Assembly: GCA_017463585.1 (NCBI GenBank) | Contig: JAFTOX010000028.1 | Span: forward strand, 1-64,000 | DNA: 64,000 bases | Origin: Rikenellaceae bacterium | GTDB taxonomy: Bacteria; Bacteroidota; Bacteroidia; Bacteroidales; Rikenellaceae | Direction: 5' to 3' | In this document: piece by piece, positions 16,253 to 24,053 of the stretch | Layout: every line of letters starts with the position of its first letter | Position numbering within the stretch: the first letter of the stretch is position 1 | Translations under genes and position numbers: made by a program | The notes under the pieces: generated by a model | What the model saw: the letters and a program-made list of their open reading frames with translations, nothing else | The model's database searches: none | What the model was told of the DNA's origin: nothing

Positions 16253-17935
16253 ATGTTGCAAGAAAATCTAATTAAATTCTACGAGAAAAGTTTTCGTGAG
16301 AATCGTGAGTTGCCGGCATTGACCGACTACTTCAAGAACGAGACCTTCTCGTATTACGAAATGGCGAAGGAGATTGCAAAGCTCCATTTGCTGTTCAAGA
16401 AGGCTGATATCAAGCAGGGCGACAAGATTGCGCTGATCGGCCGTAACAACACTCGCTGGTGTATTTCGTATATCGCTACGATTACCTACGGCGCAACGAT
16501 TGTCCCCATTTTGCAGGACTTCAACCCCAACGACATTATTCACATCATCAACCACTCGGAGAGTAAGTTGCTCTTCTTGGGTGATACCTATTGGGATAAC
16601 ATCGAGCCCGATCAGATTCCTGCCATCAAGGCTGTATTCTCGCTGACCGATTACCACGTGATCCACGAGCGCGATGGTCACGCGCTGACCCGCTACCAGC
16701 AGGATATCCTCAAACACTACCGTACGGCATATCCTCGTGGTTTCCGCACCGAGGATATCAAGTATCCCGATGTTCCGAATGATCAGCTGTTGCTGTTGAA
16801 CTACACCTCGGGTACGACGGGTTATTCGAAGGGTGTAATGCTGACGGTGAACAACTTGACGGGTAACGTGCTCTTTGCAATCACCGAGATTAACCCCGAT
16901 ACCCAGAATACCTTCTTCTATCGTGGTTCGCGTACGCTGTCGTTCCTGCCGTTGGCTCACGCATTTGGTTGCGCATTCGACCTGTTGTCGCCTTTGGCAG
17001 TTGGTGGTCACATCACCTTGCTTGGTCGTATCCCCGCAGCTAAGATCCTGATGCAGGCTATGGCGGTTGTCAAGCCGACGATTATCTGCTGCGTGCCGAT
17101 GATCCTCGAAAAGGTCTATCGTAAGCAGGTTCTGCCGATGTTGGAGAAGAAGCCGATGAGCATTGCAATGCGCATTCCTCTGTTGAACACCGCAATCCAC
17201 TCGATTATCCGCAAGAAACTGATCGAGGCATTTGGTGGCAATGTCGATATCTTCGTTGTCGGTGGTGCTCCGATCAATGAGGAGACCGAGGCATTCCTGT
17301 TGAAGATCAACTTCCCGCTGACGATTGGTTATGGTATGACCGAGTGTGGTCCGTTGGTTAGCTTCGCTGCTCACACCAACTTCAAACCCGGTTCGTGCGG
17401 TCGCTATCTGAAACAGCACCTCGAATGTAAGATCGACTCGCCCGATCCCGAGAAGGTTGCGGGCGAGATTATGATCCGTGGTGAGCACGTGATGATGGGT
17501 TACTATAAGAACGAGCAGGCTACCAACGACGTTCTCGAACCCGATGGCTGGATGCATACGGGCGATATGGGTACGTTGGATCCCGACGGTACGCTCTATA
17601 TTCGTGGTCGTTGCAAGACTATGCTTTTGGGTAGCAATGGTCAGAATATCTATCCTGAGGAGATTGAGGCTAAGCTCAATACGCTCTATCTGGTATTGGA
17701 GTCGTTGGTTGTTCAGCGTGATAATAAGCTGGTTGCGTTGGTTGTACCCGACTACGAGGCAGCCGAGAACGACGGCATTGCACAGGCTGATATTGCGAAG
17801 TATATGGACGAGAACTTGAAGCAGATCAACTCATTGGTTGCACCTTACGAGCGTCTGGCCGAGATCATCATCTATCCTTCGGAGTTCGAGAAGACTCCCA
17901 AGCGTAGTATCAAGCGTTATTTGTACAACATCTAA
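16253..17935 (+). CDS. Long-chain acyl-CoA ligase (AMP-binding family)
   Basis: 560 residues, using the ATG at 16253, where the conserved sequence begins (MLQENLIKFYEKSF). An in-frame extension to 16181 looks non-coding. The enzyme activates fatty acids to acyl-AMP and then acyl-CoA. The signature P-loop YTSGTTGYSKGV is near residue 205. GYGMTECGP, GWMHTGDMG, RGRCKTMLLGSNGQNIYPEEIE and a C-terminal catalytic lysine region (KTPKRSIKRYLY) follow. It stands between plsY and an SGNH hydrolase, in line with exogenous fatty acid use or membrane lipid recycling. Chain-length preference cannot be read. Confidence 0.9.
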   Translation: MLQENLIKFYEKSFRENRELPALTDYFKNETFSYYEMAKEIAKLHLLFKKADIKQGDKIALIGRNNTRWCISYIATITYGATIVPILQDFNPNDIIHIINHSESKLLFLGDTYWDNIEPDQIPAIKAVFSLTDYHVIHERDGHALTRYQQDILKHYRTAYPRGFRTEDIKYPDVPNDQLLLLNYTSGTTGYSKGVMLTVNNLTGNVLFAITEINPDTQNTFFYRGSRTLSFLPLAHAFGCAFDLLSPLAVGGHITLLGRIPAAKILMQAMAVVKPTIICCVPMILEKVYRKQVLPMLEKKPMSIAMRIPLLNTAIHSIIRKKLIEAFGGNVDIFVVGGAPINEETEAFLLKINFPLTIGYGMTECGPLVSFAAHTNFKPGSCGRYLKQHLECKIDSPDPEKVAGEIMIRGEHVMMGYYKNEQATNDVLEPDGWMHTGDMGTLDPDGTLYIRGRCKTMLLGSNGQNIYPEEIEAKLNTLYLVLESLVVQRDNKLVALVVPDYEAAENDGIAQADIAKYMDENLKQINSLVAPYERLAEIIIYPSEFEKTPKRSIKRYLYNI

Positions 17936-17949
17936 AAAGATATCAAACA

Positions 17950-19029
17950 ATGAAGAGATTGATTCTCACGATGGTGGCCGTTGTAGCCATCGCGTTGCAG
18001 GCCGCAGCCGCAAAGATCGACTCGTTGGAGTTCTACTCGGCGCGCGATTATCGTATTGTAGGCAAGGGCTTTACCGATACCGAATCGTTCTACGATCGTC
18101 TGCCCGCATCGGTCAAGGAGGGTTGCCGCGAGGAGTTGTGGACACTCTCGACCAATTCGGCTGGTATGGCAGTGCGCTTCCGTACCAATTCAAAGACGAT
18201 TGGCGTGAAGTGGACCGTTCGTCAGCAGATGAATATGGGTCATATGACTACGGTTGGTATTCGTGGAGTCGATCTTTATCGCTTGACCGACGAGGGCTGG
18301 CGTCACGTCAACTCGGGTCGCCCCTCGACCAAGAGCAAGGAGAATAGCGGTGTGCTGATCGAGAATATGGACGGCAAGGCTGCTGAGTATATGCTCTATC
18401 TGCCTCTGTACGATGGTGTTAGCGATGTCCAGATCGGTATCGATCGTACGGCCACAATGGAGCAGCCGCAGGCAGCAACTCCGCGTGCCGATCGCTCGGT
18501 GGTATTCTACGGTACGAGTATTACGCAGGGCGGTTGTGCTAACCGTGCAGGTATGTGCTACTCGTCGATTCTCTCGCGCGAGATGGATTTCGAGGCATAT
18601 AACCTCGGTTTCAGTGGCAATGCACGTTGCGACATCTATATCGCTGAGGCTATGGCTCGTCTGAATCCTACGGTCTATTTCCTCGATTTCGTACCTAACT
18701 GTACGGCTAAGATGATTGAGGAGAGGGCGATCGAGTTCATCGAGGTGCTGCGTAAGGCTCACCCGACCACTCCGATTATTATGATCGACAGCTATAAGTT
18801 TCCGCCCTCGCAGTTCAACCTCGAACAGCGCAGTCAGTTGGAGGCTAAGACGGTCGAGATGAAGAAGGTTGCTGAGCACTTCAAGGGTGACAAGAACTTC
18901 TACTTCTATGAAGGTGCGTCGTATAGCGAAGATGAGTGTTCGGTAGATGGTGCTCACCTGACCGACTTGGGTTTCAAGGCTATGGCCGATCACTACAAAA
19001 AACTCTTGAAGAAGCATATTCGCAAGTAG
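17950..19029 (+). CDS. Secreted SGNH/GDSL hydrolase
   Basis: 359 residues with a signal peptide (cleavage likely after AAAA near residue 21). A beta-rich N-terminal domain (about 25-175, containing VDLYRLTDEGWRHV) resembles the jelly-roll found before Bacteroidetes GDSL_3 lipases. The SGNH domain follows: block I GTSITQGG with the catalytic Ser, block II NLGFSGNA with Gly, and block V DGAHLTDLGF with the Asp-His pair. It likely deacylates a carbohydrate or lipid ester outside the cytoplasm. It lies 14 bases after the acyl-CoA ligase and 30 before the sensor kinase, in a probable operon. Confidence 0.85.
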   Translation: MKRLILTMVAVVAIALQAAAAKIDSLEFYSARDYRIVGKGFTDTESFYDRLPASVKEGCREELWTLSTNSAGMAVRFRTNSKTIGVKWTVRQQMNMGHMTTVGIRGVDLYRLTDEGWRHVNSGRPSTKSKENSGVLIENMDGKAAEYMLYLPLYDGVSDVQIGIDRTATMEQPQAATPRADRSVVFYGTSITQGGCANRAGMCYSSILSREMDFEAYNLGFSGNARCDIYIAEAMARLNPTVYFLDFVPNCTAKMIEERAIEFIEVLRKAHPTTPIIMIDSYKFPPSQFNLEQRSQLEAKTVEMKKVAEHFKGDKNFYFYEGASYSEDECSVDGAHLTDLGFKAMADHYKKLLKKHIRK

Positions 19030-19059
19030 ACAACTCGGTGGTAATCACGCGTTGAAACG

Positions 19060-20130
19060 ATGAGAGTTCCACGACCACAAACCGAAAAAATCAGTAAGCA
19101 GGCTCTAACCGAGGGCCTGCTCTACTTTGTGGTGTGGGTATTCATATTCCTGTTGCCTATTTTGAGTGGCTCGATCTTTCGTCGTGACCCGTTCAATTGG
19201 CAGAGTATCGAGGTGGCGTGGAGCGTGGTATTGCCCTACTTTGTCATCTTCTTGATACACAATTTCGTTCTGATTCGTCATTTGTTGATGCATAAGCGCT
19301 ATTGGAGCTATATGCTGTCGACAATCGGACTGACGGTGATTATATTCTTGCTTGTGGCGCTCTATCAGTCGGTGAGTGGTATCGATGTCAATCACCCCGA
19401 TCTGCTCACTAAGGGTTGGATTTTCAGCTATCTGCCCGTGCCGGTCAATCTGCTGCTTGGTGTGTTTATGTGCGGTCTGAATCTGGGCGTTAGTATGATC
19501 TATAAGTCGGGACGCGATGACCAGGAGATGGCCGAGATGAAACACAACATCAAGGAGGCGGAGTTGAGCTACCTAAAATACCAGATCAACCCGCACTTCT
19601 TTATGAATACGCTCAACAATATCCACGCGCTGATTGATATCGATTCCGAAACGGCGAAGGATACGGTTATCGAGCTTTCGAAGATGATGCGCTATGTGCT
19701 CTACGACGCCGAGCAGCACTCGATTTCGCTCGAAAAGGAGATACACTTCTTGCAGCATTACATTCAGCTAATGCGTCTGCGTTATAGCGATACGGTCGAG
19801 ATCAAGGTCGATGTACCCGAGCAGTTGCCTATGGGAGTCAAGATTCCGCCGCTGATCTTCATTGTCTTTGTCGAGAATGCGTTCAAGCACGGAGTCAGCT
19901 ACAATAGTCGCTCGTTTATCCATATCAATATCGAGCTGAGCGAGGCCTACGATCGTGTTATATGCCGTGTGTCGAACTCGAAGAACCCCAGCAAGTGGAA
20001 CACTCAGGGCGGTATAGGCTTGGATAATGTCCGCAAGCGCTTGGATCTGCTCTTCCCGAAGCGTTATCAACTCAATATCGAGAACAGCGCGAATCAATAT
20101 AGTGTCGAACTTAACATTCCTGTATTATGA
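19060..20130 (+). CDS. LytS/YehU-type sensor histidine kinase
   Basis: 356 residues. Four membrane helices (about 20-145) are followed by a short linker and a His_kinase domain with the phosphoacceptor in YQINPHFFMNTLNN (H179). A minimal ATPase domain follows with FVENAFKHG (N box) and GGIGLDNVRKRL (G box). This is the family paired with LytTR regulators; signals are usually membrane or envelope states. Its stop codon overlaps the start of the response regulator (ATGA at 20127-20130), which fixes them as a pair. Confidence 0.92.
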   Translation: MRVPRPQTEKISKQALTEGLLYFVVWVFIFLLPILSGSIFRRDPFNWQSIEVAWSVVLPYFVIFLIHNFVLIRHLLMHKRYWSYMLSTIGLTVIIFLLVALYQSVSGIDVNHPDLLTKGWIFSYLPVPVNLLLGVFMCGLNLGVSMIYKSGRDDQEMAEMKHNIKEAELSYLKYQINPHFFMNTLNNIHALIDIDSETAKDTVIELSKMMRYVLYDAEQHSISLEKEIHFLQHYIQLMRLRYSDTVEIKVDVPEQLPMGVKIPPLIFIVFVENAFKHGVSYNSRSFIHINIELSEAYDRVICRVSNSKNPSKWNTQGGIGLDNVRKRLDLLFPKRYQLNIENSANQYSVELNIPVL

Positions 20131-20888
20131 TCAAGTGTGTGACAATCGACGATGAGCCTCTGGCGCTCAAACAGTTGAATAAATATGTGTCGCAAGTCCC
20201 CTTTTTGGAGCTTGTGGGGTCGTTCACCAATGCCATCGAGGCGTCGGCTTTTGTGTCGAGCGAGGCGGTCGATCTGATCTTTGTCGATATCAATATGCCC
20301 GACTTGAACGGATTGGATTTCGTGCGTTCGCTCATTGGTCGCAAGATGGTGGTCTTCACGACGGCCTACTCGGAGTATGCGATTGAGAGCTATAAGCTCG
20401 ATGCGGTCGATTATCTGCTGAAACCGATCTCGTTCTCCGATTTCCTGCGTGCAGCAAATAAGGTGCACCGCCAATTCGAATTGCAACAGAGTGCGGCGGC
20501 ACAACCCTCGACGACTGAGCCCGAGAGCGACGAGGAGGTCACAATTACCAGCGAGAACAAGGAGTATATCTCGGTCAAGGCCGACCATAAGGTTATGTTG
20601 GTTAAGATCAGCGATATAGACTATGTCGAGAGCGAGAGCGAGTACCTGCGTCTGCATATGAATACGGGCGAGGTGGTGATGACGCTGCTGCGTTTGAAGA
20701 ATATCGAGCCGATCTTGACGGCGGGCGATTTTATGCGAATCCACCGCTCGTATATTGTCAATTTGAAGCACATCAAGGCTTTTGCCAAGGGTCGAGTCTT
20801 TTTGAATGACGACGTGAGCCTGCCCGTCGGCGATAACTATCGCGATGCGTTCAACAACTATATCGAGAAGGTCTACTTGAATTTGTAA
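20127..20888 (+). CDS. LytTR-family response regulator
   Basis: 253 residues. An N-terminal receiver (about 1-120) has acidic residues near 8-9, the phosphorylation site D54 in IFVDINMPD, a Thr in VVFTTAY, and Lys in LLKPISF. After an acidic linker (about 125-150), the LytTR DNA-binding domain (about 155-250) reads EYISVKADHKVMLVKISDI and FMRIHRSYIVNL. Such regulators bind paired direct repeats near promoters. It is translated with the kinase through an ATGA overlap and its targets are not evident here. Confidence 0.93.
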   Translation: MIKCVTIDDEPLALKQLNKYVSQVPFLELVGSFTNAIEASAFVSSEAVDLIFVDINMPDLNGLDFVRSLIGRKMVVFTTAYSEYAIESYKLDAVDYLLKPISFSDFLRAANKVHRQFELQQSAAAQPSTTEPESDEEVTITSENKEYISVKADHKVMLVKISDIDYVESESEYLRLHMNTGEVVMTLLRLKNIEPILTAGDFMRIHRSYIVNLKHIKAFAKGRVFLNDDVSLPVGDNYRDAFNNYIEKVYLNL

Positions 20889-20914
20889 CGACGCACTCCA
20901 CCTGCAAACAAAAA

Positions 20915-20946
20915 CCGCCTCACCTTTCGGTGGGGCGGTCTTTTTG
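20915..20946. terminator. Bidirectional intrinsic terminator
   Basis: CCGCCTCACC (20915-20924), a TTTC loop, GGTGGGGCGG (20929-20938) and then TCTTTTTGT. On the minus strand the same stem is followed by TTTTTG, so it can end both the response regulator unit and the RsmI-like unit. Confidence 0.85.
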
Positions 20947-20961
20947 TGTATTTTTGCGAGG

Positions 20962-21675
20962 CTATTCTCCGATAATGAAAATCGCAGGGCGCTTGTGCAG
21001 ATCGTCGGGCATTGCACGTCGCCACTCGGCAACTGATCGAGTAACGATCCGCTCGCTCTCGGCGGTGATATCGACCGCAACTGTAACGCGTGTATCGGGT
21101 GCGCACGAGACAACGATTGCCTCCAACATCTGACGATTGCGATAGGGAGCCTCGATGAATATTTGCGACTGGTGTTCCGAGCGTGCACGACGTTCGAGAT
21201 TGCGCAGGGCACGCTGACGCTCAGGTGTTTTTACGGGCAGATAACCATTGAAAGCGAACGACTGACCGTTCATTCCCGATGCCATCAGCGCCAGCAGGAT
21301 CGACGAAGGGCCAACCAATGGCACCACGCGCACACCGTGTCGGTGGCAGAGTGCAGCAAGCGCCGCTCCCGGATCAGCCACGCCCGGGCAACCAGCCTCA
21401 GAGATCATTGCGCAATCCTCGCCGGCAAGAATCGGAGCGATCAACGCTTCGACCTCGGCGGGTGCGGTATGCTCGTTGAGTTCAGCCATTTTGAGTGTAT
21501 CGATGGGGCGACCTATACCCACGCGCGAGAGAAAACGACGTCCCGTGCGCAGATTCTCGACCACGAAGTAGTTGATTGAACGAACGATGTCGGCATTGTA
21601 TTCGGGGAGCACGCGTGCCATATCGCCATCGTCGGCGATCGGGCAGGGCACCATATAGAGAGTTCCTTTTTCCAT
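20962..21675 (-). CDS. RsmI-like SAM-dependent methyltransferase, second paralogue
   Basis: 237-residue tetrapyrrole-methylase fold. The first strand motif reads LYMVPCPIADD in place of the LVPTPIGNL of true RsmI. It also has ISEAGCPGVADPG and VPLVGPSSILLALMASG, the SAM and substrate loops. A canonical RsmI is encoded separately at 45640-46344, so this copy probably modifies a different site or RNA. RsmI itself 2'-O-methylates C1402 of 16S rRNA. Only two bases separate it from the murF-alr fusion upstream, so it is third in the mutS2-murF/alr unit. Confidence 0.82.
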   Translation of the reverse strand: MEKGTLYMVPCPIADDGDMARVLPEYNADIVRSINYFVVENLRTGRRFLSRVGIGRPIDTLKMAELNEHTAPAEVEALIAPILAGEDCAMISEAGCPGVADPGAALAALCHRHGVRVVPLVGPSSILLALMASGMNGQSFAFNGYLPVKTPERQRALRNLERRARSEHQSQIFIEAPYRNRQMLEAIVVSCAPDTRVTVAVDITAESERIVTRSVAEWRRAMPDDLHKRPAIFIIGE

Positions 21676-21677
21676 TG

Positions 21678-24047
21678 TTATTCGCGGATAAAGATTCGTT
21701 TAACACGTGTGCTGATTGAGGTCATCACCTCGTAGGGTATTGTGCCGAGCAGAACGGCCATATCATCAACGCGGTTGCCATCTGTTGGTGAGAAGACGGT
21801 AACTTCGTCGCCTTCGCGCACACCGTCGATGTCGGTAATGTCGATCATACAGCAGTCCATACAGATTCGACCCACAATCGGGGCCTGCTGCCCGTGCACG
21901 AGCATCGACCACGCCCCGCAACCCAAACGACGATTCAATCCGTCGGCATAGCCGATCGAAACGGTAGCGGTTACGGTCTTGCGAGCGAGCCTTCCTGCGC
22001 GTCCATAGCCGACGGTCTCGGTTTCGTCCAATCGCTTGATCTGCACCACGCGGGCTTTGAGCGTAGCGACGGGCGTCAGCGCGTCATTGCGGTAGTAATC
22101 AAAACCATACAGACCCAATCCTAAGCGACACATATCGAATCGCGCCTCTTCGAAACGCTCCATTGCAGCCGAGGCCGCCGTGTGGCGAATGACACGATAG
22201 GGGAGTGCTGCTGCGAGTTGCGACGAAATGGCGTCGTAGCGGGCGATCTGTTCGCGCGAGAAGTCATCTTGCTCGGTGTCGTCAGCAGTTGCGAGGTGCG
22301 AGAAGATAGTCGCCACACGCACGTATTGGCTCGCGCGTTCCAACTCGACGATCAGCTGCGGTATGTCGCGCTCCTCGAAACCGAGTCGGTGCATTCCGCT
22401 GTCGATCTTGATATGAATCGGGTAGCGGTAGGCGCCCGCACGCTTAACTGCCTCGACGAAGTCGCTCAGCGACGTAAAGCTGTAAATCTCAGGCTCCAAG
22501 CGGTCGGAAACCATCACCGGAAAGCTGTTCGTGTCGGCATTGAGCACCACGATCGGCATCGTAATTCCGCGTCGGCGCAGTGCCGTTCCCTCGTCGGCAA
22601 AGGCGACCGCCAAAGCGTCAACGCCCTCATTTTGGAGCATTTGAGCGATTTCGTGGCGACCGTTGCCGTAGCTCGACGCCTTGACCATCGCCATCAACAT
22701 CGTGCTTGGCGAGAGTATCGAACGGTAGTAGTTCAGATTGCGGCGCATAGCGTCGAGATTGACCTCCAAAACGGTGGTGTGGCTACGCTGTTCGAGGTTG
22801 TGGCTCATACGCTCGAAATCGGGAGTCGAGGCACACTTGACGAGCACGGCCCGGTTGGCGATATCTTCGGGATACAAGCCACTCAGCAGCTCGTCGGGCG
22901 TGGCATAAAAGCGTGTCTGACAGTCGAATAGATCGGCAAATTGATCTGCGCCCGCACCAATGCCCAGCACCGTTCGAATGCCCGAACGCGAAGCCAATTG
23001 AGCCACACGACGCCAATAGTCAGCGGTTGTTGCGCGATGAGGATCGTCCGAAATTATGAGCGTGCAGTCGCGCCCCTCGGCCGAACGCAACAGAGCGTCG
23101 AGCGCAATGGCCAACGAATTGACGTCGGCATTCGACGAATCGTTCAGTATGATCGAACCATTCACGCCTTCTTTCAGCTCCATACGCATTGCCATCGGAC
23201 GCAGCGCACTCACTCGTTGGTGAACATCTTGGCTCTCGCAACCCATTGAGCACCAGAGTGCTGCTGCCATCTCGGCCGAACGTTGCAACGAACGGTCGCG
23301 GTGGTTGCTCGCAGGATCGGCAAATGCGCGGCAATCAATTTTTGTAGCCGAAAGCTGAGCGACCGCCTGCGCAATCGGCTCGATAGCACCGTCGTAGATT
23401 ACGATCGTGGCACGACGCGCGATGACCAATTTTTCGGCAATTTTAGCGTCGAGCGAAGCGAAATTTTCGGCGTGTTGCTCGCCAATATTTGTGATGATCG
23501 CAACGTCGGGACGAATCATCTCTTCGAGTCGCGCCATCTGGTCGGGGTGCGAAATTCCCGCTTCGACGATCGCCACCTGTTCGTCGCCCTCGATCATCAG
23601 AAGCGACAGAGCCACACCGAGTTGCGAGTTGTAGCTCTTCGGGCTGCGGAAGATCTTAACTCCGTCGGGAGCACTCTGTGCGCACCACTCTTTTGTGAGG
23701 GTTTTGTCGGTCGATCCCGTTACGGCAACTACTTGACCCTCGAACTGCGCACGACGATCGGCAGCCAACCGCTGCAATGCCGCGAGTGTATCCTCGACAA
23801 CGACATAGCCTGCCTCTTCGTGAATCATTTCGGGCTTACGCGAAACCAAAAACGATCGCACACCGTGCGCGTATGCTGCCTCGATGAAGTCGTGTCCATC
23901 GTGGTTGCGACCACGTATTGCCGCCATCATACTGCGCTCGCCGTAGGTGTAGTTGCGGCTATCGACCGTGATCTCCTCGACCGTGCGATCCGTGCCGATC
24001 AACTGCCCGCAGCAGAGCGTAGCTATTTGAGATAGTGTATATTTCAT
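21678..24047 (-). CDS. alr: MurF-alanine racemase fusion
   Basis: 789 residues. The N-terminal half (about 1-420) follows MurF, which adds D-Ala-D-Ala to the UDP-MurNAc tripeptide. The C-terminal half (about 423-789) is a complete alanine racemase: PLP lysine in MVKASSYGNG, SGMHRLGF, catalytic Tyr in SIGYADG, GRICMDCCMIDIT. Such fusions occur in Bacteroidetes and couple D-alanine supply with its use. The MurF P-loop is unusual: residues 110-116 read TGSTDKT, with Asp114 where GxxGK[ST] needs Gly. That may impair ATP binding, so the racemase half may be the main activity. It follows mutS2 after 6 bases. Confidence 0.9.
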   Translation of the reverse strand: MKYTLSQIATLCCGQLIGTDRTVEEITVDSRNYTYGERSMMAAIRGRNHDGHDFIEAAYAHGVRSFLVSRKPEMIHEEAGYVVVEDTLAALQRLAADRRAQFEGQVVAVTGSTDKTLTKEWCAQSAPDGVKIFRSPKSYNSQLGVALSLLMIEGDEQVAIVEAGISHPDQMARLEEMIRPDVAIITNIGEQHAENFASLDAKIAEKLVIARRATIVIYDGAIEPIAQAVAQLSATKIDCRAFADPASNHRDRSLQRSAEMAAALWCSMGCESQDVHQRVSALRPMAMRMELKEGVNGSIILNDSSNADVNSLAIALDALLRSAEGRDCTLIISDDPHRATTADYWRRVAQLASRSGIRTVLGIGAGADQFADLFDCQTRFYATPDELLSGLYPEDIANRAVLVKCASTPDFERMSHNLEQRSHTTVLEVNLDAMRRNLNYYRSILSPSTMLMAMVKASSYGNGRHEIAQMLQNEGVDALAVAFADEGTALRRRGITMPIVVLNADTNSFPVMVSDRLEPEIYSFTSLSDFVEAVKRAGAYRYPIHIKIDSGMHRLGFEERDIPQLIVELERASQYVRVATIFSHLATADDTEQDDFSREQIARYDAISSQLAAALPYRVIRHTAASAAMERFEEARFDMCRLGLGLYGFDYYRNDALTPVATLKARVVQIKRLDETETVGYGRAGRLARKTVTATVSIGYADGLNRRLGCGAWSMLVHGQQAPIVGRICMDCCMIDITDIDGVREGDEVTVFSPTDGNRVDDMAVLLGTIPYEVMTSISTRVKRIFIRE

Positions 24048-24053
24048 TGTCTG

